A DNA stretch of 64,000 bases. Origin: Pteria penguin (Eukaryota; Mollusca; Bivalvia; Pterioida; Pteriidae). Of this stretch, positions 53,601 to 63,424 are shown piece by piece. Made by a program: the position numbers and the translations under genes. The DNA lies in NCBI GenBank assembly GCA_035048485.1, contig CM068585.1, forward strand, positions 58,841,618 through 58,905,617. The letters are read 5' to 3'. The notes below the pieces were generated by a model. The model saw only the letters and a list, made by a program, of their open reading frames with translations. It was not told the origin of the DNA and made no database searches. Each line of letters begins with the position of its first letter. The stretch's first letter is position 1.

Positions 53601-54748
53601 CGGTGATTGTTCAGGCCTGAAGGATCAATATTAGACATTGGTGGGTTTATAAGTGTGTTGACACATGTTATAAGCATGAATAATATGTGTCACTGTGTAT
53701 ATTTCATCCTTATATTACTATTTTTTGTCATTTTATGCCTTCTTTTCGTCACTTTTCGTCGCTTTTCGTCACTTTTCCCGCTTTTCAACGTTTAGTCTAC
53801 CCGGTTTTAGTGAGCGCCCACATTCAATTTCGTAGAAAGTGTGCTAAAAGTTAATGGATTGAAACGAAATTTTGAATATTACATATATTGCGGTGAGACG
53901 AATCACCGGGTCGGACCGAATCGGACCAAAACGGACCGGATCGGACCAAAACGGACATTAAATAGCGATGTATTAAGAAAATTATGCCACTGATTGTCTT
54001 CTATTTACACATATAAAATCTTTTTTGGTTATTCAAAATATGTTTAAGGGCCTTATTTCGCGTTTAAAATCTCCGTTCCGGTGATTCGTCATTTTTAACA
54101 TTTGCGTTTTCCAGTTGCTATAATTCATTTACTTTTGCTGTAGTATATTAAGTCAAATTGTCTATTAACATTTTACGCTTCAAATGGTTTATAGGGCATT
54201 TAGTATAACAAGGGAAAGATTATAGCAGGAAGGTGTGTTTTGGTGCTCATAATCTCCGATCCGGTGATTCGTCATTTTTGAAATTGCGTCAGCTCTTCGC
54301 TTTGATTCCGAATTTTCATGATAAAAAGCCACACTTACACTTATAATTTATTATTTCAGTAAGGTTACAGTAATATCAGTGTATAAAAGAAAGGTTTATG
54401 GTAGGTAGGTGTGTTTAACGAGCCTGTTTCGTTGCTCATAGAATTCTCCGTAAAAGAAAGTCCATTTCAACAAGCAGGGACTCCGGAAGTATTTCCATGT
54501 TGTTCGTCGTGTGCTGTGTAGTGCCAAGTGAAATGATGTAATGTTCAGTATATATGATTTTGGTTGATGCTTAAAAATGATAGTAATATCTTGCTTTGTG
54601 TATAATTCATGATAATAATAGAAATTAATATATTTTGTTTATTTATGTATTTATTTTCATTGTTATTTTTTTTTTATATTTACTATTATTTTTATGATGA
54701 TGATCAGCTTGAGGATGTGTATTTCGGTTGATATCGCTGCATAGATTC

Positions 54749-54811
<63 letters not shown>

Positions 54812-56124
54812 ATCATTACTTATCATTTTCATGAAGATTCAACGTTGGACTACATGTATATTATGTTTTATGATCGTCTGGGTTTATTTTACGATATTCA
54901 TTGTTGCTCTGTTTTAAAGTGAATGGACCGTCGTCCCTGTTCTTGATACCACAAAATGTATATCTTATCTCATATTTTGACAAGATTTTAAATAAAATGC
55001 TTTTTATGAGCTACAAATGCCATGCTTAGTCGTTTTATTAGTTTAAGCCTTGCGCTAGTATCGGTAAGCTAGGACCCTTGTCAAATACAGAATCACTTAT
55101 TGCTTCTGGTGAGTCATTTTCAAAGGTAAATTTCTGTTCCATGAATATATAGGAGACAGATGCCATCACTATATACTAGTAAGTAAAATAATAATGGGAT
55201 GATGTAAAACAAGCAATTCACAAAAAAATGACGAATCACCGGATCGGAGATTATGAACACAAAAACGGGCTCGTTAAATACACCTACCTACCATAATCTT
55301 TTCTTTTATACGCTGATATTACTGTAACCTTACTGTTATATTAAATTATAAGTGTAAACGAGGATTTTTATTATGTTACTATAGCAAAAAGGACACGCAA
55401 CTGAAAAAATCACGAATCACGGGATCGGAGATTATAAACACCAAAAGGGGCTCATTAAACGCACCTACCTACCATAATCTTTCCTTTTTATACTTAATGT
55501 CCTATAAACCTTTTGAAACATAACATGTTAATAAACAATTTTGCTTGAAATAATGACAGGTATTATAGCAACTGGAAAATGCAAATGTTAAAAATGACGA
55601 ATCACCGGAACGGAGATCTCAAACACGAAATTAGGCCCTTAAACATATTTTGAATAACCAAAACAGATTTTCTTTGTGTAAATAGAAGACAATCAGTGGT
55701 ATAATTTTCTTAATACATCGCTATTTAATGTCCGTTTTGGTCCGATCCGGTCCGATTCGGTCCGACCCGGTCCGATCCGGTGATTCGTCTCACCCCATAT
55801 GGCATCATTATCCATCCATATATGGTGATATTTAAGCATTACATATCACCAATAGTCCCTGGGCGCTCCTAGGCTTATCCCTAGGCTTAAAATCTGTCCT
55901 GGGCTTAAATTAGTATGACCGGATACATTCTGAAATAGAACAAAAACAGAGCTTCTAAATCTGGACGTACAAACCATAATTTATCCTGAGCGTAGGACCG
56001 CGATGATGCGTAGATGAATGTCTTATTCCGTACTTACTAATTTCTTAAGATGTTGAGCTTGGCCTTTGTGATAATCTAATTTTGCTAGAGATGTAGGCCT
56101 GTGTTTATCAACCCACAAACTCAT
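38653..56124 (-). CDS. RFC3: RFC3, replication factor C small subunit (AAA+ clamp loader), eight coding exons
   Basis: Exons (minus): 56124-56038, 47782-47577, 47461-47367, 45350-45169, 44394-44258, 41008-40910, 39474-39405, 38841-38653. They total 1065 nt (354 aa; human 356) and all phases agree. It would act in the nucleus in the RFC pentamer that opens PCNA and loads it at primer ends, and in RFC-like checkpoint complexes. Motifs: RFC box [10 protein letters not shown] at the N-terminus; Walker [10 protein letters not shown] (exon 2); degenerate Walker B LTEVDKL and [13 protein letters not shown], with [18 protein letters not shown] including the arginine finger (exon 4); [18 protein letters not shown] (exons 5/6); C-terminal collar [21 protein letters not shown]. 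Exon 5 uses a weaker donor CA|GTTGAG. His8 replaces the usual Tyr of DKYRP and Gly21 the usual Glu of HKEQA. Intron 1 is 8.3 kb and filled with elements; introns 3-6 each hold arrays. Confidence 0.95.
40430..40690. repeat. Short-unit tandem repeat (12-15 bp), RFC3 intron 6
   Basis: Variants of 'ACTCACCAAACTCACTAG' repeat about 18 times. Long frames on both strands reflect units divisible by three. Confidence 0.9.
41300..42285. repeat. Minisatellite, 33-bp unit, about 30 copies, RFC3 intron 5
   Basis: The unit is CCCTCAATTATCCCTAGGGA + AATGTATGACTTG. Because 33 is a multiple of three, several 80-115-codon frames stay open on both strands; they carry only the repeat and are not genes. Confidence 0.95.
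42520..43570. repeat. Minisatellite, ~70-bp unit, about 15 copies, RFC3 intron 5
   Basis: The unit is approximately ACAGACAGACATCAGAGGGA + TCTGTGTCATCACTAGAGAGG + TATATAGGTTACTGAGGGTA + TAACAC. The number of CAGA motifs differs between copies. Confidence 0.95.
43850..44110. repeat. Short tandem repeat, ~25-bp unit, RFC3 intron 5
   Basis: The unit is approximately AAGGTACAGGCAGATTACAT + TTTGAT, about 10 diverged copies, ending ~150 bp from exon 5. Confidence 0.85.
44460..44605 (+). mobile_element. 5'-truncated SINE, RFC3 intron 4
   Basis: 'AAAAGATACCTCACTGCTTCT', 'GAGAAATGCATCATGCAAATG' and 'CACCATATACATGAAATA' align in order with the second half of the SINE at 10905. Confidence 0.75.
44695..45045. 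repeat. Minisatellite, ~24-bp unit, about 14 copies, RFC3 intron 4
   Basis: The unit is approximately TTTCAGCACAACCTGCAGCAACC. Copies drift at CACAACC/TACAGCC. Confidence 0.92.
46120..47366. repeat. 41-bp tandem array derived from the RFC3 exon 3/intron 3 junction
   Basis: In RFC3 sense the unit is CAACCAGCTGGACTCCTCAC + AAAAAGATTTCAAAG|GTAGGT, which is the last 35 bp of exon 3 (…[11 protein letters not shown]) plus its donor. From the real donor at 47366, nine further AAAG|GTAGGT copies follow at 41-bp spacing (plus-strand ACCTAC at about 47321 back to 46993). Units alternate between CAGCTGGACTCCTCAC and CAGCTAGACTCCTCAG types. Diverged units with GTAAGT or GTAAAT follow to about 46700, then a homogeneous block at 46251-46700. 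Confidence 0.95.
46251..46701. repeat. Homogeneous sub-block: 11 apparently identical 41-bp copies without a donor
   Basis: AGGCTTTGAAATCTTTTTGT + GAGGAGTCCAGCTGGTTAACT starts at 46251 and every 41 bp up to 46661, and I see no differences between copies. In gene sense the donor AAAGGTAGGTC has become AAAGCCTAGTT, so the GT is gone. Confidence 0.95.
48301..50575. mobile_element. Element with 'AAGAGGCCCAAGTGGGCC' start and 'GGCTCAGGTGAGCTA' end, RFC3 intron 1
   Basis: The left end reads CAAGAGGCCCAAGTGGGCCT, then ATCGCTCACCCGAG. The right end reads TTTGGCTCAGGTGAGCTAAA. The GCTCACCYGAG of the two ends is inverted. Inside are two to three tandem ~840-bp units: 'GTTGAGTGTTGAGAAACATCT' and 'TTTGAACCGCTACTCTCCAT' recur at about 48655/49493 and 48727/49568, and 'TATGCASTCKGTTTGTC' at 49206/50068. 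C/T-rich runs punctuate each unit. These end sequences are familiar from bivalve genomic repeats; the class is not certain. A second left-end fragment lies at about 50788-50830. Confidence 0.65.
51347..51408. repeat. Perfect 28-bp hairpin with 6-bp loop inside a 10-bp direct repeat
   Basis: Arms 51347-51374 and 51381-51408 (core GAAACGGTCGGCTCATAC / GTATGAGCCGACCGTTTC), loop CTTCAT. GTGTGCCTGT lies on both sides (51337-51346 and 51410-51419). Confidence 0.97.
52634..53818. mobile_element. Inner element 1: hAT-like, 1185 bp, with 8-bp target duplication
   Basis: CACATTCA lies at 52626-52633 and again at 53819-53826. The ends read inward AGGCGCTCACTAAAAC and GGCGCTCACTAAAAC. CTCACTAAAACTAGTACGCG recurs internally at about 52851. 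An 8-bp duplication is typical of hAT elements, among others. No transposase seen, so it is non-autonomous. Confidence 0.85.
54754..54807. repeat. (GT)n microsatellite
   Basis: About 26 uninterrupted GT dinucleotides within inner element 2. Confidence 0.98.
55025..55235 (+). mobile_element. Diverged SINE fragment inside inner element 2
   Basis: 'GAATCACTTATTGCTTCTGG', 'GGAGACAGATGCCATCACTAT' and 'AATAATGGGATGATGTAAAAC' align with the core and 3' module of the SINE at 10905. Confidence 0.65.
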
Positions 56125-57048
56125 TTTTCTTTATTTTTAATTGACCGAATTTCTTCGTTATTTTTCCCGGTAAATCTATCTCGGAAAGGCGCTTTATATC
56201 CTTGGTGCTGTTTAAAAGTAGTACACTATAAGGACTTCAAGAAACTGAAATGAAAGTTGCACTATCATTGTATTTTGTCATATTCTATCCTTTTATAGTT
56301 CTTATATAAAAATTCTATTTCAATCCATCTATGATATATCATTTGAATTACTACCCATGCATTATATGATGTTATTTCAAATTATCACTGACTCGGAAGA
56401 AGAAGTCGGACATATCCTCATTAATTTTAGTAAGCGCCCAAAACAGTTTGTATTCGAACGCAAAATTTTGATATAAGATTTGGTCTTGTTTGTTAATGTG
56501 TCTTTTCGCTTTAAACACTCTTTCAAACATGGAAACTTGACCAAGTTTCACAACAGTGCGAATAAATCAGTAACAAGGCCGTGTTTACAGTGAGGTTTTG
56601 ATGTTTGCTGAATGAATTCTACACTGGGCGACTCGTATCTAAGACTCAGGCTGGGATTTTTCTGAAAAAATTCTTGCCCTGATTTTGCCTAAAAAATAAT
56701 CTTGCTCAGTAACACAGTGAAAAAAATAATCTGTCTCAAATAATCTAGTGTAATCTAAAATCAGACTTTGAAAAAATAAAAAGGTGTTAAAACTCAATTT
56801 TTCCTTGCGAGATTCGCTCGCCAGAATTATACATTATTTATGTTATTATGATCTTTTGTTCTTCATCACTTCAATCATAGACAAACCTACCATATTTTTT
56901 ACTTGAGAGATTTATCAGCAGATAGTTGGGATTTCTGTGGGAACTAACTACGCACCTCTTATAGCAGACTTCTTTCTATATTGTTATGTGAGGTAGTTCA
57001 TGTATTCTATTAAAAATTTAAACGATTCGACCTTATTGAGATGTTGGA
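56125..57048. other. RFC3 upstream region
   Basis: Contains the 5' UTR and promoter of RFC3 (ATG at 56124). No conserved motif or second gene recognised. Confidence 0.4.
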
Positions 57049-57480
57049 TGATACCTTTAGTTATGTGAACATGAATCTTGACGACATCTTAGTTATCGAT
57101 AACCCTGAGTTCGAAAGACATATAGCTAACATATACCCACCTGAACTTGTTAAACAAAGACAATATTTGTGTTACAGAAACACTTTTCATGGACCTATAC
57201 CTTAAGATAATTAAAAATAAAATTCATACTAATATGTCTACGATAAACATGACGATTTTAGATTTCCTGTTGTAAATTTCCCTTATTTCGATATTTACAG
57301 ACGTTCTTGCACTAATGTTTTGGACTTATCTACAAGAAAATTACAAATAACGTTGGAACTATCAACGCTGGGTTACTAGCATCATAAACTTAGAAAAGCC
57401 TTCGGAAATTGTTTAGGTCTTATTCAGAACTTTAATCAAACTTTGGAAATATTACTATATATCCAATTAAATTTTCAATC
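57040..57480 (+). pseudogene. Reverse transcriptase relic, frameshifted
   Basis: The frame starting near 57043 reads MNLDDILVIDNPEFERHIAN then IYPPELV, matching the catalytic [FY]xDD region and following block of metazoan retroelement RTs (Asp-Asp retained, aromatic residue replaced by Asn-Leu). After a shift the sequence continues as KHDDFRFPVVNFPYFD, then RSCTNVLDLSTRKLQIT, then HHKLRKAFGN after a stop. At least two frame changes and one stop make it dead. This set of motifs occurs in RTs of Penelope-like or related non-LTR elements; I cannot separate the two. Neither the element's ends nor an endonuclease was found. Confidence 0.75.
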
Positions 57481-57539
57481 CCAATTTCTACGGTGATCTC
57501 GTGTACAAACATAAGAGGACCTAAGGTTCTGAATTTAGA

Positions 57540-57695
57540 AGGGAACCCGGGGCCGTCCCGCCCCTTCCCAACCCCAACCCCTCTTTTTTCGCCACATATT
57601 TACAAGTAAAAATCAAGACCAAAAATGGCTGAGTAGTTTGACGAATACACATGTGCCCCCCCCCCCTTTTCGAAAATCCTGGATCCGCCACTACA
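57540..57695. mobile_element. Copy of the CAGTGGCGGATC-end element, right part
   Basis: 'ACATATTTACAAGTAAAAATC', 'AAAATGGCTGAGTAGTTTGAC' and 'AAAATCCTGGATCCGCCACTA' align in order with the copy at 1559-1776. The left end is not clear. Confidence 0.6.
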
Positions 57696-57699
57696 TTCC

Positions 57700-58190
57700 C
57701 CTTCTAGAAGCCATGCACCTGTCTCTCCCACTTGTCCTATAAGGCACTTTTTCTTATACCTCTAAACGGATTTAGTTCCTAGTGCCCCTTAACAAGGGTC
57801 CTGCCTTTCGAACTAAAAGGCACATGTCACACTCATTCCCTTCTAAAAAGGTATCCGAACCCCCCCCCCCCCCCCCAATACCTACTGCTCCATTTTCCTG
57901 TCTTCAGGGTTATCCATGGGTTATCCATACGTGCTTTTTCAAAAATTCTTTTTTTATTTGAGGAACATATGTCACATATAAATTGGTGGCGTTAAAACAT
58001 TACCTGCCCATATTTGTTTGAGCAAGAAATTAAAATTAAATATGATTAATTCATACTTTGGTGATTTCTGAGTCAAACATATCATCTGTAAGTTTGCATT
58101 GTATGGCCAATTTTATGTATATTAGCAGATTATAAACACTTCTTATGTGTAGTATATCTGTCCTTCATGGTTCAGTATCAGTTTTAGATT
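57700..58190. other. No gene seen; C-rich runs and AT-rich sequence
   Basis: A stretch of C near 57860 and a probable further fragment of a C-rich repeat family (TTCTAAAAAGGTATCC; also at about 58960-59115). No coding frame. Confidence 0.35.
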
Positions 58191-58193
58191 CCC

Positions 58194-58194
58194 T

Positions 58195-58265
<71 letters not shown>

Positions 58266-58290
58266 TAAATATATATATATATAGATAGAT

Positions 58291-58381
<91 letters not shown>
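58194..58381. repeat. (AT)n microsatellite with ATAG interruptions
   Basis: About 90 AT dinucleotides with a few GATA/AAAT interruptions near 58262-58292. The open frames through it are artefacts. Confidence 0.97.
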
Positions 58382-58383
<2 letters not shown>

Positions 58384-59767
58384 GAGGGAAAAGGCTGTCT
58401 TGCGTCACTGGCTGCCAAAATTATCCCCCGTATATATGCATCAAGATGTGATATTTAGAGTGCTGATATTGTAAAAATATTTGCAAATTTCATTTTCTTG
58501 ATTTATTTTCATTCTACAATACCATATGTACTTTTAAAATAAATAAAACAACTATGTATGTATCCAGGTTAGATTTCGTGCAAAGTAAAATTTTATTACC
58601 CTACTCCCTATTTTGTCCCCAAGGCATTGTAAAACAATGCGAGGACAGCTCTTATATAGAGACAAGTTATATGTATGGTTCATAATTTTACATTGCACTC
58701 TTTCTACAATATCAGATCTATGTTTCTTTGAACATGAATATTTTTACATAACCATGCTAAATTTAAAAATAAGCAAAATAAAAGAAAACCGCCCTTTTAT
58801 TCTGACATAAACTGATGCAAGCAACTTATATGATTTGGTAAGTTATAATAAATCAAAAATATGGTTAAGACCTATAGTTTTACATTATTTTGTTACTATA
58901 ATAATACATATGCTATTTTTTGTTTTACGAAGACGAATCAACAAAGTTTCGTTTCCCCCACCCATCCTTTTGACGGAACATATATGACGTCACCCAAGGA
59001 TCGAGAGCCCTTAAAGGTACCTATCGTATCCTTTTATAAGGCACATACCCTTCTCATTTCCCTCTTAAAAAGCGTTTGTCCCTTTCATTCTCCCTCTAAA
59101 TCCACCGCTGATCAATCAACACTAAACACTAAGGGGCCTGTCAGCTAAAGGGGCGGGAAGGGGTGGGGTTAATAACAGAGATAAGAAAGGAGCCAGAAGA
59201 CGAGGGGGGGGGGGGGGGGTTATTGGGATGGGAGGGAAGGGGATAGGTATTGGTGCAGGAAGCCTCAAGGATCAATCGGAACATCATCGCCATTTTATTA
59301 TTATTATTTTTTTTTTTTTTATTTTTTTTATTTATTTTTATTTTTTTATTTATTTTTTTTTTTGGCGTACGGAAATGGACTAGTTGTTACGACTGCTCAA
59401 AGATGGCACCAACCTTCAACGTACAGATAATTATTTGAATTGAGGGAGAAATCTAAGCGACTAATTTGTACCCAACAGCTGTCCCATATCACTCCCCAGA
59501 GTTAGGGTATATCGCAATAAATCCATTAAAATAACAAATCCAATAAATTGTTATGTAAGCAATGCAGCTTGCAGCGACATATTTACGTTTCCCAGGCTAG
59601 CATCGTGAAATGGCATATACACACTCGCTACTGTAGCACCAGCAAACTGATATTTGATTTTTAATTTCCGGCCACGTTATGTACAACGTGCTCGCGGACC
59701 TCTAATTACACGACTTAGAAAAAAATCAAATAATAAAAGAAGAAAAGAAGTAGTAAGAAAGAATAAA
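58382..59767. other. Upstream region of the type I membrane protein gene
   Basis: Mostly AT-rich unique sequence. It holds a G run at about 59203-59218 and a long T/A-rich run at 59290-59361. 59650-59767 would contain the 5' UTR. No other gene found. Confidence 0.4.
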
Positions 59768-62205
59768 ATGGAGACCTATTGTTTAACTTTCGCGTTTTTA
59801 CTCTGTTTTTCACCCATCGCTTTTGCATTAGACGTCAATTTCTGTAAGGAGATTTCATATCACGAAGTCCAGTGTACAGTGCCTTTCCGGGTATCTTGTA
59901 TGGGTATGTTTGGATCACAAGTCTTTATACGTTCCTTCTGGAATCATCATTCACAGGTAACTATGGTAACGCACACAGTTTTTATGCCACAGTCCGAAAA
60001 ATTCAAATGATCATATAGCTAGGTAAGTAAGTACGTACGTGTTATCACCCTGTCGTGAACTTTGTATAATTTGGAAGTGGATTGTTGCTGCCCAGAACAC
60101 TAAAACTTGAAATTGTAATTGAAAGCTCGTCTTTTTTATGTCTTCTTTTTCCATTAAAGTAAAGGGACATGTATGCGGCTTAGTCTCAGTGTGAGTAAGT
60201 TAGACCAATTCATATCTCAATGTGAGTAAGTTAGACCAAATTATATCTCAATGTGAGTAAGTTAGACCAATTCATATCTCAGTGTGAGTAAGTTAGACCA
60301 ATTCATATCTCAGTGTGAGTAAGTTAGACCAAATCATCTCTCAATGTGAGTAAGTTAGACCAATTCATATCTCAGTGTGAGTAGGTTAGACCAAATCGTC
60401 TCTCAATGTGAGTAAGTTAGACAAAATCATATCTCAGTGGGACTAAGATTAGACCAATTCATGTCTCAATGTGAGTAATTTAGACCAATTCATCTCTCAG
60501 TGTGAGTAAGTTAGACCAATTCATCTCTCAGTGTGAGTAAGTTAGACCAATTCATATCTCGAATTCGTATTTATAACGGAATAAACTACGTATAGCGGTT
60601 AAGTATTGCTTTTGAATTAGAATTATAAAACAAAAAAAAGGGGGGGGGCAAAAAAGGTAAAGTAAAAAATAAAATCAATAAATAAATAAAAAATAAACAG
60701 AAAAAGAAATGGGGAAAAAATCTTCTTAATAAGAAACAAAATGATTCCATATGACATGACACAAAACCAAACCATAATATCTTTTTTTCTTTCTCTTTCT
60801 GATCTAAATCATGTTCAGGAGAATGTAATGGTCCACGGATATCTTGTTTAAGTACTTTTTTCGGGAAAGACATTTGTAGTGAATGGTTTTTGGTATGAAT
60901 GCAAGATTAATATATGAAAAAAAAAAGCCCGAGTATTTTTTTTCAGTTTATGTCGCATGAAGCTGTTGAAATAAATGACAATATGACAATGCGATTTAAA
61001 CTAAAATATAACAGCCCCCCCCCCTCTTGCCACGAAAAAAAGTAGAAAAAAACCCCCGAAAATTATAATAATAGTAATGATAATAATATTTTAATGCGGG
61101 TGCTCATGGCTATCCCAGTGGTGTATGGATCATGTATGGCATTGTATCCAATCATCAAATTTTTAATTTACAAAATACAAACACACGTTGTTTCGCGTTT
61201 ATAAACACCTATTTTGTTATTATTTATCTTGAATACTCATCTTTTTTGTAGCTGATCGCTTCAAAGCAATGGAGGATGACGACTGCAGGTCAAGGTCTGA
61301 CAATTTTTAGTAGTGAATACGCTCGAAATCCTGGCCATTATAGTTTCGATTTTGTTGTTCGTAACGTTACCATGACTACTGTAGAGGTCATGAAGCTTAC
61401 AGGGTACTGCTCTAGCCGCTTCTGTTCTGTGACCTTCCTCGCATATCATCACATCGGACACATGAATACGCACAGTAACGATAGAAGTCCTCATCCACTG
61501 CCAGGACCATCAAAATCAAAGTCAAATTTATCTACCCTGTTATGGACCTCAGTAAAAACCATCACGGACTCTGGTCAACCATCGAATGTGCATATTAACG
61601 CAATGACCGACCGTGGCGTGTCACCCACTCCACATGGTAAAATGACCACCATATCAGTCTCGTCACCCTCTGCGCTTGCCAATGCAGTCACCAAATCAAA
61701 ATCAATCCCATCATCCTCTGCGCATGTCGATATGATTACCAAATCCAGACCATCAACAACTACGCACAGCAAAAGTATCACCACCTCTAGTCTATTAGCT
61801 ACTACCCAAGTCAATATAATCACCAAGCCTACCAGTTTAACCACTATGTACGCGAAGAGAAGAACCAAGTTTAGCCGAACTTCCACTGCGCATGTCAACA
61901 TTATCACCCCCACTGCGCATGGCAGTACGAAGTTTGAGTCGGAAGTGTCGAACGGCACATGTCGGTGTCACCAATGCCGCCCTCCACGTGCTATCAACTG
62001 GTCGGCTTTAAATAGTTCTTTGGAAGCTCTGAGATCTGAGCTATTGCTAGACAGGTCAAATTTGTCGTCAAATCTGCGAAGGAAATCGTGTGCATATGAC
62101 AAGAGGACGGCATCCGTTGCCATGGGTTACGTTGGTACTGCGGCGATATGTACAGTATTCATTCTGTTCGTTTTCGTAGATGTTTTGACACTCTGTGGAA
62201 TATGA
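59768..62205 (+). CDS. Type I membrane protein with Ser/Thr-rich stalk, two coding exons, unrecognised family
   Basis: Exons 59768-59956 and 61252-62205 join in phase 0 (CAG|GTAACT … TTGTAG|CTG) to give 380 aa. METYCLTFAFLLCFSPIAFA is a clear signal peptide; I chose this ATG although the frame is open further upstream. Residues about 21-140 form a small extracellular domain with paired cysteines (NFCKEISYHEVQC, VSCMG, GYCSSRFCS) and alternating hydrophobic residues, perhaps an Ig-like or other beta sandwich. Residues about 155-280 are a Ser/Thr/Pro-rich stalk in which 'AHVNIITK' and 'TTHSKSITT'-like phrases recur, suitable for O-glycosylation. A Cys cluster CRCHQC follows, then a helical stretch SLEALRSELLLDRSNL. 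VAMGYVGTAAICTVFILFVFV is a membrane segment close to the C-terminus with almost no cytoplasmic tail. I do not recognise the family; a lineage-restricted adhesion or immune-type receptor is only a guess. Confidence 0.75.
60180..60565. repeat. Minisatellite, 31-bp unit, about 12 copies, intron of the membrane protein gene
   Basis: The unit is approximately TCAATGTGAGTAAGTTAGAC + CAATTCATATC. Each copy holds GTGAGTAAGT on the gene's sense strand, which matches 5' splice-site consensus. Confidence 0.93.
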
Positions 62206-62600
62206 TGTGTGAACTGTGGGATATAATGTGTGAGTTGTGGAATATGATGAATTGTGTAACATGATGTGTGAATGATGGAATACGTTGTTGTATGGACTTT
62301 AGTATATGATATTTGTTTAGTGTAATATGATACATGAACAGTCAATGTGATATTTGTTTAGTGTATTATGATACATGAACAGTCAATGTGATATTCTAAA
62401 TATGGAATATGGTGTTATGAAATTTGTAAAAAAGATGTGAACTGTAGATATAAAGTATGAAGTGTTTAATATGATATGACATATGTGGACAGTGGAATAT
62501 AATGTGTATATAATGGTATATGATATGAAATGTGGAATATTTTGAATAAATTGTATAATATGATGTGTGAATTGCGAAATATGATATTGTATGGACCGTG
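62206..62600. repeat. Degenerate periodic sequence after the membrane protein gene
   Basis: Loose ~25-40-bp repeats of 'GTGGAATATGATGTGTGAA', including one clean 48-bp duplication (TTTAGTGTAATATGATACAT at about 62316 and 62355). It starts at the stop codon, so the 3' UTR lies in it. Confidence 0.75.
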
Positions 62601-63205
62601 TCATATGATGTATGTATAGTGGAATATTATGTATGGGCAGTGAGATATGATGATCGCTTGTAAAGTGGTATATGATGTATGGGCAGTAAGTTATAATTAT
62701 CGATGTAGCGAAATATGATGCATAGGCAGTGAGATATCATGAGCGATGAAGGGGTATATGATGTATAGGTAGTGAGATATGATGATCGAGGGGTAGGTGT
62801 ATATGATGTATGGGGCAGTGAGATATGATGGTCGATGTAGTGGAATATGATGTATGGGCAATGAGATATGATGGTCGATGTAGTGGTATATGATGTATGG
62901 GCAGTGAGATGTGATATCGATGTAGGGGTATATGATATATGGGCAGTGAGATATGATGATCGATGTAGGGGTATATGATGTATGGGCAGTAAGATATGAT
63001 GATCGATGTAGGGGTATATGATGTATGGGTAGTGAGATATGATGATCGATGTAGGGGTATATGATATATGGGCAGTGAGATAAGTTGATCGATGTAGGGG
63101 TATATGATGTATGGGCAGTAAGATATGATGATCGATGTAGGGGTATATGATATATGGGCAGTGAGATAAGTTGATCGATGTAGGGGTATATGATGTATGG
63201 GCATA
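62600..63205. repeat. Minisatellite, ~43-bp unit, about 14 copies
   Basis: The unit is approximately GGGGTATATGATGTATGGGC + AGTGAGATATGATGATCGATGTA. It probably arose from the degenerate sequence immediately before it. Minus-strand frames here are repeat-encoded. Confidence 0.93.
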
Positions 63206-63424
63206 CATATGAGAATTGTTAAAATAAAATCGAGGAACTGATTAATTCTGATCAAGTGCTCTCACTTTATGCTTTTTTTAATTATCTTTTTTTTCAATTA
63301 TACATCTTTTTCCCTCTCTTTTCATCACTAACAGTTGTCAGTTTCAATATCTCTAATACAAGTATGTAACAAATATAGATACATGATTATAGCATATATA
63401 TTCTAATTGATAATAGTATAGAGA

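Larger units (their letters stand above)
53892..55794. mobile_element. Inner element 2: 1.9-kb element with >500-bp inverted repeats
   Basis: Both ends read inward GGTGAGACGAATCACCGG. The arms (about 53892-54480 and 55215-55794) stay complementary over their length, e.g. 'GATTGTCTTCTATTTACAC' / 'GTGTAAATAGAAGACAATC'. Near the tips are short GGACC-type subrepeats ('CGGATCGGACCAAAACGGAC'), and CCGGTGATTCGTCATTTTT recurs along each arm. The interior carries a (GT)n tract and a SINE fragment. Flanks CATATATTGC and CATATGGC resemble an 8-9-bp duplication of the uninterrupted arm's CATATTGAC. Confidence 0.85.
51453..55925. mobile_element. Outer foldback element with two elements nested in its right arm, RFC3 intron 1
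   Basis: Termini read inward TATCCGGTCATACTAATTTA on both sides, with TA as a possible target duplication. The left arm is continuous (51453 to about 51725). Its complement on the right is split into three pieces: 55797-55925, 53820-53885 and 52555-52633. The gaps are exactly the two inner elements listed separately. Without them the element would be about 1.4 kb. No transposase frame. Confidence 0.85.

Noticed and set aside
62627..63255. Minus-strand frames of 172-193 codons rich in SYTPTSIIISYCPYIIYPY
   Set aside because: They encode only the ~43-bp minisatellite. No signal of a real protein.
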